Source of the DNA: Ryuthela nishihirai
Taxonomy: Eukaryota; Arthropoda; Arachnida; Araneae; Heptathelidae
Direction of reading: 5' to 3'
DNA: 64,000 nucleotides
Assembly (NCBI GenBank): GCA_038380435.1
Contig: JAWZYU010000018.1
Location: forward strand, 54,895,751-54,959,750
Shown: one piece after another, positions 45,941 to 53,575 of the stretch
Numbering within the stretch: the stretch's first letter is position 1
Layout of the letters: each line of letters starts with the position of its first letter
The notes under the pieces: model-generated
The model's input: only the letters and a program-made list of their open reading frames with translations
What the model was told of the DNA's origin: nothing
Database searches by the model: none
Translations under genes and position numbers: made by a program

Positions 45941-46225
45941 TCAATATGCTGACCACTCGGATAGTTTTCTTTTCTTACATCGGATGGGTACGGCAATGTC
46001 TTTTGGCGGGCGCTCTTCAGCTATAGTGCTTCTGGGGATGTTGACTTTTAGTTCATGTGGAGTGTCAAGCTGTTTTGAGAATAACAAATAATTTTTCAAA
46101 GCAGTCAGATACTTTTCGGATTTATCGTCAGCATCGTCAGACTCCAATATTTTCTTCATCTCTGAGTCCAAATCACATACTTTTTTTCTTATGTTTTTTC
46201 TCTGCACAGCTTTTACAGAAATCAT
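45941..46225 (-). CDS. Small coiled-coil Polinton protein
   Basis: 94 codons from ATG 46225. It is rich in Lys, Glu and Asp: KKVCDLDSEMKKILESDD, then YLTALKNYLLFSKQ, a predicted helical or coiled-coil region, and a basic end (KKRKLSEW). Polintons often carry a small protein with an LDxEM..IL...K...Y...L..YL pattern at this place, function unknown; I assign it by position and pattern. Its start overlaps the stop of the upstream gene as ATGA. It lies at the 3' end of the leftward unit, so it is probably translated from an internal or later transcript. Confidence 0.7.
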   Translation of the reverse strand: MISVKAVQRKNIRKKVCDLDSEMKKILESDDADDKSEKYLTALKNYLLFSKQLDTPHELKVNIPRSTIAEERPPKDIAVPIRCKKRKLSEWSAY

Positions 46226-46545
46226 TTTTTTTTAAATAGCGAAGCCAACAGGGGGAGGGCAGCAGTCAGCAGGGGTATAATGAACCCTGAACCACGCTGC
46301 AGCAGATGCTTCTTGTGGCGTAAAGATGCACGTTTGGACGCTAGACTCCTTATGACTGTCTTGTGCTGGCGTAAATTCTTTAATACTCTGTGGGAAACAG
46401 GTATATTTCCTTTTAAGAAATTGGAACACACTTCACATAGAGCATACATCTGGGAGTCGGAGATGTGCTTCATCAGAGCTGTACGCTGCTTTCCCCCTAG
46501 CTTTGGTAAGCACTGAAGGAATGGACCTTGAGATTTAACTTTCAT
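46222..46545 (-). CDS. Small basic Polinton protein with hydrophobic C-terminus
   Basis: I take ATG 46545 (MKVKSQGPFLQCLPKLGGKQ, 107 codons) as the start; the longer frame to 46635 opens with GTG and lies inside the ATPase gene. The sequence has ALMKHISDSQMYALCEVCSN, KGNIPVSHRVLKNLRQHKT and a basic run, then a hydrophobic stretch IIPLLTAALPLLASLF and KKK at the end. Proteins of this pattern occur in most arthropod Polintons beside the ATPase. A membrane-active role like adenovirus pVI has been suggested for such proteins, but here that is inference. It overlaps the ATPase by 11 bp and ends in ATGA with the next gene. Confidence 0.75.
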   Translation of the reverse strand: MKVKSQGPFLQCLPKLGGKQRTALMKHISDSQMYALCEVCSNFLKGNIPVSHRVLKNLRQHKTVIRSLASKRASLRHKKHLLQRGSGFIIPLLTAALPLLASLFKKK

Positions 46546-47161
46546 TTGGAACGTAAAGTATTTCGGGTTCTTCTGGTGGAAGAATCTTTGCACGGAGCCT
46601 TTCACTGTCCAACGTTCTGGGATGAAGGTCAACACACAAATAACCGCAGGTTACCTGTGTAGCCAGTCTATAGGCATCCGTCAGGAGTTTAGATTGATGG
46701 GGGTACACTTGTCTCGCCAGGTGGGTTATTTGTGATGCATCCCGACAATTGCGAAATAAAAACATGTAGTGAGCATTGAGCGATATAGTCCTCGAATGTC
46801 TTCCCTTTAAAAACAGATTTTGTAAGATCAGGACAATCGTGATATTTTTATGATGACCCCCACGAATAAACAATTGTGATATGCGCTCACTGGCTACAGA
46901 CTGTTCCATCAAGTCATCCAGTACCAGAAGTGTAGGTCTGTGAGGATCAAATTCCAGATCCGTAGGTAGTCCTTCATAAAATTCCACCGTTTTCTTGAAG
47001 GGTTCAAAGGCAGGCTGCCACTCACCGTAGCAGTAAACGACACGTTGGGGTGGGGGTTCGAATACTTGAGCTGCTTCTTTGATGAGTTTCAGAGTGAAAG
47101 TCGTCTTCCCACACTGTGAAGGTGCTGCAATTATAATATTTGAAGGAGTGCGGAGAGCCAT
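46535..47161 (-). CDS. ATP: Genome-packaging ATPase (FtsK/HerA type)
   Basis: 208 codons from ATG 47161, intact. Walker A APSQCGKTTF near residue 13, Walker B LLVLDDLM near 78, then ITIVLILQNLF (sensor-like) near 107 and SLNAHYMFLFRN near 127. This is the A32-like packaging ATPase of Polintons and large DNA viruses, which would pump the genome into capsids. The length is normal. It overlaps the protease gene upstream by 31 bp and the small basic gene downstream by 11 bp. Confidence 0.95.
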   Translation of the reverse strand: MALRTPSNIIIAAPSQCGKTTFTLKLIKEAAQVFEPPPQRVVYCYGEWQPAFEPFKKTVEFYEGLPTDLEFDPHRPTLLVLDDLMEQSVASERISQLFIRGGHHKNITIVLILQNLFLKGRHSRTISLNAHYMFLFRNCRDASQITHLARQVYPHQSKLLTDAYRLATQVTCGYLCVDLHPRTLDSERLRAKILPPEEPEILYVPNES

Positions 47162-47576
47162 CGCACCACCATGCAGTCGTTAAAGTCTACTCGACACGTG
47201 TAATCACGATGCAGTACTGGGGGAAGAGTCGAACCACACGATCTTTTAAACAGGAAATACAGACAGTGAGCCCCACAAGTGTCTCCCAGGGGGTCCTGCA
47301 GAGGTATCGAGGGGTGTAAGACGTGACGTATGCCTAGTCGACTATAGTATTCTTGCATGGAGGCATCGGGACTCGTACCAAGGAGGTCAAAATGATCCAC
47401 TTGCACTCCTTTCTTGTAAACCGCTATCCAGTGGGTTCCAGGCAGGGAGGACGGATCGGTATTGTAGATAAACAAGGCTTCTGACTGATTGATTCTGTGA
47501 GGTAGTCTGTCACGGGGGAACACTCCGAGACTTGTGGGTAACATCGAAAGGATAATTCTAACTGATAGGAATTCAT
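47131..47576 (-). pseudogene. PRO: Adenain-type cysteine protease (frame break near start)
   Basis: Capsid-maturation protease of the Ulp1/adenain clan. Visible: GTHWIAVY with catalytic His, DHFDLLG with Asp, and QDPLGDTCGAHCLYFLF with the oxyanion Gln and catalytic Cys. The likely start is ATG 47576, which overlaps the capsid-protein stop as ATGA and opens MNSYQLEL. But that frame does not join the body; the body frame is open from 47640 and enters at about SLGVFPRDRLP. The shift, consistent with one lost base between about 47575 and 47530, inactivates the copy unless translation starts at the internal ATG near 47544. Catalytic residues are intact. Confidence 0.9.
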
Positions 47577-48868
47577 GAGCTGTAGTCAAACAGGACTTTA
47601 CGGTCCAATGGGATTTCCAACAAATTCTGGTACTCGGCATATAGGATCACAGTGACCGATGCGGGTAGCAACTTGGCAAACTTTAATTCGACTCTCACAC
47701 TCCCACTCTTTATTAAAGAAAATACTTGATTGCATTCACGTTGCTCGGGGGTCAATTGGAATCCAAACAATGTAAAACCTTCTCCATAGGCTTTTCGCGA
47801 TAAATTAATACCACTATCGGATTTCCAGGCGTCCACAGCTTCCAATAATCCTTGGTAACAGCGGAGATAGCGCCCATTCGCAAAGTCGGGGGTGTAGGAC
47901 TGATGATCACTGTCTATGTGAAGACTGATGTAGTTTAAGTCGAAATGTTGGAAGTTGAAGGGATTTTTTTTGTACGATCCATTCAGGCTGGTACTTTCCA
48001 GCATACCCAGTACCAGACGTACGGGGAGCTGACCGAGAAATAAATTGTCACGGTTCACACTCGTCAGGCCCGAAGCGATGGAAAACATACGTAAATCCGT
48101 TCTTCGCAGAGGGTACTTGGCCCTCTCCGAACCCAGCAGGCGAGCGTGTGCGAGGATGACACCCGAAGTGGGCTTGACTTTACGCATGAAAAATTCAGCT
48201 TCGTGTATCTGTACTTTGTAAGAGGGGTCTGCTTCACCTGTCATGAGACAGAATTCGGGTTTGGATCTCAGCAAACGCAGTCTCAGGTCGACTTGATTGA
48301 GTAGGTAACGATCTTGATTAAACAGGTCGGCGTGGATCCACGAGATGAGTTCAATACCTGTTGACTTGACGTACCCCTTGCGTTGATGCCATCCCTCGTT
48401 CTCTCTGCTGGTCACTTCCATTTTACCTGGGGTGTCGAGGTACCAGAGCGAGGTGCCTAGCTGACTTCGTGTGGCATCGGTCCCGTAATTCAATAGAGTC
48501 TCTAGATACGCCCTGTAGGGGTACAGGGTGTGAGAAGCACTCACGAGATGATCGTTGAGGAAGACATCCACCTGAGTGAAGAGGGCATGGAAGAAATGGT
48601 TGCAGGGAGCAATCACTTCCGACGGTGCTGTACCATCGGATTTTACAATTTTCAAGACGAGACGTAGGTGACATCGAGATAGATCAATGTAATCGTCCGT
48701 CCCCTTCACGATGAATTCGAGTGGTGTATTACCTTCCAAGGAAGCCACAGGTAAATAATTGACATAACAGCCTCTTTCTAATTGTGAGACAGTGGGTGGA
48801 ACCAGAAACAGATCCAGTTCTGAATTGGCACAGTCGCCAGAATCAGCATGAATTTTCTGAATGCTCAT
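47573..48868 (-). CDS. MCP: Major capsid protein (double jelly-roll)
   Basis: 431 codons from ATG 48868, intact. It is recognised as the Polinton/adintovirus capsid protein (hexon-like double jelly-roll) by its overall pattern: a start with LDLFLVPPTVSQLERGCYV, GNTPLEFIVKGTDDYIDLSR, an early region on HFFHALFTQVDVFLND, the LLNYG and YVKSTGIELISWIHADLF stretches, LLGSERAKYPLRR, and a C-terminal half with DFANGRYLRCYQGLLEA and VELKFAKLLPASVTVILYA. It would form the trimeric capsomer. Length is normal. Its start overlaps the stop of the pX-like gene, and its stop overlaps the protease start, both as ATGA. It is one of the few large genes without a break. Confidence 0.95.
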   Translation of the reverse strand: MSIQKIHADSGDCANSELDLFLVPPTVSQLERGCYVNYLPVASLEGNTPLEFIVKGTDDYIDLSRCHLRLVLKIVKSDGTAPSEVIAPCNHFFHALFTQVDVFLNDHLVSASHTLYPYRAYLETLLNYGTDATRSQLGTSLWYLDTPGKMEVTSRENEGWHQRKGYVKSTGIELISWIHADLFNQDRYLLNQVDLRLRLLRSKPEFCLMTGEADPSYKVQIHEAEFFMRKVKPTSGVILAHARLLGSERAKYPLRRTDLRMFSIASGLTSVNRDNLFLGQLPVRLVLGMLESTSLNGSYKKNPFNFQHFDLNYISLHIDSDHQSYTPDFANGRYLRCYQGLLEAVDAWKSDSGINLSRKAYGEGFTLFGFQLTPEQRECNQVFSLIKSGSVRVELKFAKLLPASVTVILYAEYQNLLEIPLDRKVLFDYSS

Positions 48869-49265
48869 GATGAAAACACGTCCTGCACAGTACAGTGTCT
48901 CTTCACTTTATGAACCTTGGGATGCTGACGACGACGTTTTATTCCTTTCCCTCCCTGCAGCTTTGAACTGACACGTTGTAAGAGGTCGGCACCCGCTTCA
49001 CGGAGCCCCACTTTGGCTGCAGATTTGAAGTTTTGCCCCTGGGACATCTCTGAAACGAACCGTAGCCCACCCTTACACAGGGTAGACAGCGCTGTCGTAC
49101 GAGAGGGCGTACGAGAGGGCTGATGAAACGTCCGATCCTAGCAAAGATGCTTCCTAGCCCGTCGCCTCTCTGATAACGAGGACCACGGAACACACCCTTC
49201 CCCGTCTGGCTCTTGTAGTAGCTCACGTAGGCATCTGCGGAAGGGGGAACGAATTTAACCCTCAT
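48865..49265 (-). pseudogene. Adenovirus pX-like basic protein (frameshifted)
   Basis: The N-terminal part from ATG 49265 reads FVPPSADAYVSYYKSQTGKG, then GVFRGPRYQRGDGLGSIFAR. This is a Polinton signature that resembles adenovirus core or minor proteins with a GxG...YQRGxGLGS motif. The C-terminal part lies in another frame (GQNFKSAAKVGLREAGADLL, then a very basic GIKRRRQHPKVHKVKR) and ends TVQDVFSS. The frame changes near 49095-49120, beside a 12-bp tandem duplication GTACGAGAGGGC (49097-49120), consistent with one lost base. Probable role: basic virion protein near DNA or capsid interior, by analogy. It overlaps the penton gene by 11 bp and the capsid gene as ATGA. Confidence 0.8.
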
Positions 49266-50297
49266 GACAGAAATGTAACTTGACTAAAACTTTACCGAAT
49301 TTAAAATGCAATGGTTCTCCAGTGTCGGTACGAAGGAAGATTCTCACACTCTCGAAACTGTTCCTTGCAAGGGGGTAGTAATCAGGCTGTTGATATACGG
49401 CAACAATGGCTTCATTATTACTGGTTCTGATGGCAGGATTCACGACACGCAACAGTTCACCGTGAGTATCACCTAACAACTGAGGAGCAATCAGATCTGA
49501 ATACAAATAAATACCATACATTCCTCTGTTCATATCGATGGGATAGTCACCCAGGACTTTATTCAGCGGTATATCTAATTTAGCAATTCCTAGCATGTCA
49601 CCTAATCCGGGGTTCGATCGAGGAAATTTAATGTACTGCGACTTGTCTGTATCCATCAATACGGTATGGTCTGCCTGTTGCTTGAAACGGTAAGCTTTTC
49701 TCAGCCTATAGGCTAGCATCTGGTTCATTGAATCGAATAACGATTCGGCAGTTTCGTATCGTCCATGGGGTACCTTTCGTTCTTGGAAACTACCTGGGGG
49801 GATCACGTAGAAATAACACTCGTCATCTATGTCGAAAGTTGGTGTATTGCAAGTTTGCTGGCAAATCGTTGATGGAAGGGTTTGTCAACTTCTCCCTCTC
49901 TGATACACAGAAGTTTACCGAAATTCGTTTTAGGGAACATCAAACCGTACCCCTCACTCGGTTTGAATACCCAGTAACCACCGCTATAGGAAACTATTAT
50001 TTCTTTGGGGAGCTGTGTGGTGAGGAGAGACAACAGCTCCATTCGAGTTATTTTACCCGGTTTAAGTTTGATTTTCCTGTATTCTTCAGGGATGGCAGGG
50101 GCGTAATATTCATATGTGTCGTTAGAACCGTCCACATTGTACCAGCTCACAGGTAAGTGAACTTCAGCTAGTCCCACTTTCCATTTTCCGCTCAGTCTTA
50201 GGGGTTGTGCCAGACGGACTGTGAAATCAGTCTGGGAATTGTTCGGATAAATATTCTGACTAGCCGTGGAGGGGAGAGTCAGGTAGAAACTATCCAT
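49255..50297 (-). pseudogene. mCP: Penton-like minor capsid protein (frameshifted)
   Basis: Two frames together give about 347 codons, normal for this gene. The N-terminal part from ATG 50297 has MDSFYLTLPSTASQNIYPNN, TDFTVRLAQPLRLSGKWKVG and LAEVHLPVSWYNV, the typical start of the single jelly-roll penton-like protein. The C-terminal part (49806 down) has YGIYLYSDLIAPQLLGDT, EAIVAVYQQPDYYPL and VRIFLRTDTGEPLHFKFG, its usual end. The frame changes near 49840-49880; the second frame opens with GTG, not ATG, and is open upstream of it. The pattern fits one lost base. It overlaps the integrase by 19 bp and the pX-like gene by 11 bp. Confidence 0.9.
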
Positions 50298-51335
50298 TTT
50301 TTAGGGATCCAGGACGGTTTGGGATATCCGCGAAATTTGACCAGTGCCTTTTGACCTTTTCTCTCGATTATTTTCTCAACCATGTAAAGTTCGGGTTCTG
50401 TCACTTTTTGAAGCTCCGATTTATAGAATGTGCCTTTCAACACTTCTCCCTCAGAATCCCTTATGACATACACAGGGGGCTGGCGTTGTAATACCTTGTC
50501 GACTATAAATATTTCTTCGGTCCACAAATGTGTACCTGCCTTCTTGAAGGGCGCTTTTACACTGGCTAGTCGAACTGTGTCACCTACTTTAAATGCTGGT
50601 TTTTCTTTTACTACACTCGGATTGTGATAGAGTCGAACCCACACTATGTCTTCGTTGCATAAGGTCACGTCCTTGGGGGCCATATCGTGTGCACTGTGAA
50701 TGGTGGCATTGTATCCCCTTACAACACGCTGCAGCACGTCCAGGTAGCGGTAGGTATTGTTGCGTGTATAATATCTCCCCAGTCTCTCGCGTAGGGTACG
50801 ATTCCATCTCTCCACCAAAGCTGCTTTTTTGTCGGAGTATGTAGCAAAGAACCGAATACCTTTCTTTTTCAGGAATTTCTGGTTGGTAAATTCCGTACCC
50901 TGATCAGTATTTAAATTCATTGGGGATCGACCCTTGGAAAGGATTTTTTTGAAAGCTGAGACCATTTCTTTCCCCGTTTTAGCCTTCATGGCCACCGCCC
51001 ACCAGTATCTCGAGAACACATCGATGACTGTTAATATGTAGCATATACCCGTCATTGAAGCGAGTTAGATTTTTCACGACCATGAGATCGGCTTGCCATT
51101 GTTCGTCTAACCCTGTGACGTAAACTTTGTTACGAGGGAACTTTCTACGAACAGGTTTATGTAACGTGTAGGCAGGCTGCTTTTCTAACCATTCTCGGAC
51201 GAGTTTGAGAGGCAGTCCCGTATTCTGTGCCAACTTTTTTACACTACTGAATCCTCTTTCGGGGTCGAAATAATGGGACTCCAAAGTTTTGTTTTCTGCT
51301 GCACCCAGACGTCGTACCCCACCAGGTTTTGCCAT
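50279..51335 (-). pseudogene. INT: Chromodomain integrase (frameshifted)
   Basis: Retrovirus-like DDE integrase that inserts the element and makes the 6-bp duplication. From ATG 51335: an N-terminal helix region (SHYFDPERGFSSVKKLAQNT, PLKLVREWLEKQ), then YTLHKPVRRKFPRNKVYVTG. The catalytic core follows with DEQWQADLM (first D), MNLNTDQGTEFTNQ (second D) and AALVERWNRTLRERL (E). Next comes FKVGDTVRLA, and a C-terminal chromodomain (YMVEKIIERKGQKALVKFRG, then PSWIPKKWI). The frame changes near 51035-51060, just after the first D, consistent with one inserted base. Catalytic residues are kept. Confidence 0.95.
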
Positions 51336-51565
51336 TGATGTAGTGAAAGTGTAACACCTGTCACTGTAGGAACGTCACCTATAAACTGTCTGATATCCAC
51401 TGTTAAGTTACACACACGAATTTTGTATTCTCCGTCTAAGGCTTTTGACTCCCCACACTGAATATTTTTACTAGGAGCTACAAGTTCTAATACAAGTAAG
51501 GCTATCGTTAACAATGTCACGATTACACTACCCACACTAGCTAACACCTTCTTTCTCCTATCCAT
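51239..51565 (-). CDS. Membrane-anchored PC4-like small protein
   Basis: 108 codons from ATG 51565. It opens MDRRKKVLASVGSVIVTLLT, a positive start and a membrane segment of about 20 residues (to ALLVLELV). Then YKIRVCNLTVDIRQF and TVTGVTLSLHQWQNL, which resembles the PC4/p15 coactivator fold (VDIREY...GISLSLEQW). PC4-like proteins are known in several Polintons; the membrane segment is unexpected. The last 97 bp overlap the integrase start in another frame, so the C-terminus after QWQNL may be read-through or may mark another frameshift. A TATA box sits 40-47 bp upstream of the ATG. Confidence 0.6.
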   Translation of the reverse strand: MDRRKKVLASVGSVIVTLLTIALLVLELVAPSKNIQCGESKALDGEYKIRVCNLTVDIRQFIGDVPTVTGVTLSLHQWQNLVGYDVWVQQKTKLWSPIISTPKEDSVV

Positions 51566-51604
51566 ACCAAAACTAAAATGACATAGGATGAAAAGACAGA
51601 CACA

Positions 51605-51612
51605 TTATATAA
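51605..51612 (-). promoter_or_regulatory. TATA box in the 55-bp gap before the PC4-like membrane gene
   Basis: TTATATAA (palindromic) between the stop at 51621 and the ATG at 51565. Its place suggests a separate promoter for the integrase/capsid-side genes. Confidence 0.5.
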
Positions 51613-51620
51613 GGTTACAA

Positions 51621-52415
51621 TTATTTATTTAATTTATATATTTCATTTTTTGCCTCGTCGACAATAGCATTATATTTTAGATTGCAAACAAAACCAGAAT
51701 CTACAAAATTCAATAGACCTCTCTTCCAGGCCGTATCCACAAATACCTGTGCTAGACCATTAATGTCCAAGTCACCAGACCACCCTACGATAGTCGGTAT
51801 TTTTTCTTCGGGTTGCAGTCCATCTAACGGTATCACACGCATAAGTTCTTGCTGAAAAATATTCACTAGAAGCGGGTAAACACAATCGGGACCGTCGAAA
51901 ACAGGACTCAGTAGGAAAGGACGAATGGATTCAGAATGTTCCATAATGGCTGTACGGAGTTGGTGATCTTTGGGGGTCCCGCACACGTTGTGCACAATGT
52001 GCATCACCTCGTCTAAGTGAATAGCCAGCGTGAGCAACTGCGAAGCGTTCAATGTTATACAGCGTCTCACCACACGGAACTGTAGAGTTCTTTGGTCTGC
52101 TGATTCTTTGATGAAGTCGACACAGCGTTCACCACCTGCAGTGCTATACATGTAGGCACGTAAACCGTGCATCACGTACCATGTCTGTTGATTGGGACTG
52201 ATTTTCACTTTGTCCTCTATGTGGGGTACCGCGGCACACAAAGCCTCCCATTCAGGTATGGAGAGGCTAACTCCTGCTGGTGTAGGGTAGATGATTTCAC
52301 CATTTTCAAATTTCTTGTAGCAGCGTACGTGCACAGAAAACTTATTTTTGAACAGTGAGGGCACGACGTACACATCTTCACCGAGACACCACGCATCTGG
52401 ATTGCTAGGCTGCAT
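51621..52415 (-). CDS. PC4-like Polinton protein, about 264 aa
   Basis: I take ATG 52415 (MQPSNPDAWCLGEDVYVV); the longer frame from 52439 opens with GTG. Residues about 25-65 (FSVHVRCYKKFENGEI, then TPAGVSLSIPEWEALCAA) look like a PC4/p15 single-strand DNA-binding fold. A second, weaker stretch (LQFRVVRRCITLNASQLLTL) near 133-152 may be a repeat of it. The C-terminal half (FDGPDCVYPLLVNIFQQELM, VDTAWKRGLLNF) has no match I know. PC4-like proteins bind single-stranded DNA and modulate transcription or replication; this role is inferred. A TTAAATA box lies at 52448-52454, about 35 bp upstream of the ATG. Confidence 0.6.
   Translation of the reverse strand: MQPSNPDAWCLGEDVYVVPSLFKNKFSVHVRCYKKFENGEIIYPTPAGVSLSIPEWEALCAAVPHIEDKVKISPNQQTWYVMHGLRAYMYSTAGGERCVDFIKESADQRTLQFRVVRRCITLNASQLLTLAIHLDEVMHIVHNVCGTPKDHQLRTAIMEHSESIRPFLLSPVFDGPDCVYPLLVNIFQQELMRVIPLDGLQPEEKIPTIVGWSGDLDINGLAQVFVDTAWKRGLLNFVDSGFVCNLKYNAIVDEAKNEIYKLNK
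51624..51629 (-). terminator. Polyadenylation signal overlapping the end of the 264-aa gene
   Basis: AATAAA on the minus strand is formed by the last codons just before the TAA stop at 51621-51623. Together with the TATA box a few bases on, this separates an upstream (right-hand) transcript from the downstream cluster. Confidence 0.4.
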
Positions 52416-52484
52416 CGTGAACAATGCGGCACAGAGCACTCGCTCCCTATTTAACTAGAGAGCCACACCACCTGAGACGACCAA

Positions 52485-53021
52485 TCAGGAACGAGCTGAT
52501 AAGCAAGTGTTTGTTGAGACATACTCTCGACGATCGATCCATCCGAAGAAAGCAACTGTTTCTGCTAAAGAGCAGTGGACGTCCTCTCCGGTGTGATATC
52601 CGCATTCGAACTCGGAAACTTTGGGGAGATCACAATATTTGGGGCAACCGTAAAGTTCGAAATTAACACTGGGAAGATTTAATTGTTCCAAGAGAATTCT
52701 TTCCACAGTACCTCCTTTGTAACCCACCACAGTAGCTTCTTCAGTACGTGCAAGTTTGTAAACATATTTCACGATGTTAGGGACGTGATCTAGCGACCAC
52801 ACCTTTTCTCGAGGTAGAGGATGAAAGGGTAGACCTATCACATATTTAGACACGTAGTTGGCTGTCCTTCTGTCTTTTGCTGACAAAGGTTGGTGTTGTC
52901 GAAGATTGAAACGATAGACACCACATTTCCCATTCAGAGTTGCATATCCAAGTTCATGCACTAGGAAACGACCATTTACACGGAAACCGTCGAGGTCTAG
53001 AACCATACAGATGTTTTGCAT
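52485..53021 (-). CDS. RNase H-like Cys/His protein of Polintons, about 178 aa
   Basis: I take ATG 53021; the frame extends to 53057, but only via GTG. It opens CMVLDLDGFRVNGRFLVHEL, which looks like the first strand and D-x-D/E motif of an exonuclease-like or RNase H-like fold. Then PREKVWSLDHV, TVVGYKGGTVERILLEQL, ELYGCPKYCDLP and a Cys/His end CGYHTGEDVHCSLAETVAFF. Proteins with KGG.ER..L and GCPK...C..H....C.L.E recur in arthropod Polintons and in some insect viruses; the zinc-like end recalls Maelstrom-type nuclease-like domains. Activity is unproven. It is first in the minus cluster, next to the right inverted repeat. Confidence 0.65.
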   Translation of the reverse strand: MQNICMVLDLDGFRVNGRFLVHELGYATLNGKCGVYRFNLRQHQPLSAKDRRTANYVSKYVIGLPFHPLPREKVWSLDHVPNIVKYVYKLARTEEATVVGYKGGTVERILLEQLNLPSVNFELYGCPKYCDLPKVSEFECGYHTGEDVHCSLAETVAFFGWIDRREYVSTNTCLSARS

Positions 53022-53162
53022 AGTTGTACTAGTTCGAGTATCTGGAGATGAAAACACTTGATGTCTTCACACTGGCAGGGTCTACAGACGTCTCTGTCGT
53101 TTACGTCTCAGAGCCTGCACAACGCTCTGCGGTAGTCCCAGTCAACCATTGGGGTAAAATAA

Positions 53163-53400
53163 AGAAAAATCGAAGAATTAGAATAAAAATAGGGGCTTTT
53201 TGGGAATTAGTGTTCCTCACAGGCACCAGATGGCGCCAGGGGTTTTTCCATAAGGGGGAGGAATTTTTTTTATAAAGGGGGAAATCAAAAATCGAAGAAT
53301 TAGAATAAAAATAGGGGTTTTTTGGGAAAATAGTACTTCTCACTGTCAACAGGTGGCGCCACTGAGGGGGAAAGTGGGGTTTAATAAAGGGGAAGGAATT
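53163..53400. repeat. Tandem duplication of the inner right terminus, about 118-bp unit
   Basis: AAAAATCGAAGAATTAGAATAAAAATAGGGG occurs at 53163 and 53287. Each copy is followed by a TTTTTGGGAA stretch, an ACTTCTCAC/GTTCCTCAC box, a TGGCGCCA box and an AAGGGG..GGAATTTTT stretch. Only the outer copy continues into the inverted repeat. Confidence 0.8.
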
Positions 53401-53575
53401 TTTAATAAAGGGGCGTAGCCCGTTACATAATGATTATGTAATGATTACGTCATGTTGCGTCATAGGGGAGGGGGTGAGAGGGGGCGTGGTCGGTGACGTC
53501 ATAGGGGCGTGGTCGGTGACGTCATGGGGGAAAGCACTGTGCAAAGGGGGATTCGTATAATGTGAACAAACTACT
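53313..53575 (-). repeat. Polinton right terminal inverted repeat
   Basis: Reverse complement of 36630-36890. It has two TGACGTCA palindromes (53494-53501, 53517-53524), GGGGCGTGGTC boxes and a palindrome TTACATAATGATTATGTAA near 53422-53440. It ends CT next to the CTGGAA duplication. Confidence 0.95.

Larger units (their letters stand above)
36630..53575. mobile_element. Polinton/Maverick, complete 16.9-kb element
   Basis: AG...CT ends, about 260-bp inverted repeats, a 6-bp target duplication, and the full Polinton gene set: protein-primed DNA polymerase B, chromodomain integrase, adenain-type protease, packaging ATPase, double jelly-roll capsid protein and penton-like protein. Polymerase runs rightward from the left; all other genes run leftward. 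Polyadenylation signals of the two transcription units converge at 45508 and 45855. Such elements are thought to copy themselves by protein-primed replication and to integrate like retroviruses; the capsid genes suggest a virion stage. This copy is damaged in several genes. Known families: Polintons, adintoviruses. Confidence 0.97.

Noticed and set aside
47530..51060. Programmed ribosomal frameshifting as the cause of the breaks
   Set aside because: I looked at the penton, protease and POLB junctions for a slippery heptamer in the right phase and saw none; the shifts are not in one place relative to domains.
46222..53057. Bacterial-type operon with ribosome binding sites
   Set aside because: Gene overlaps look operon-like, but there are no Shine-Dalgarno-like sequences at the ATGs, and TATA boxes, polyadenylation signals and introns show a eukaryotic setting.
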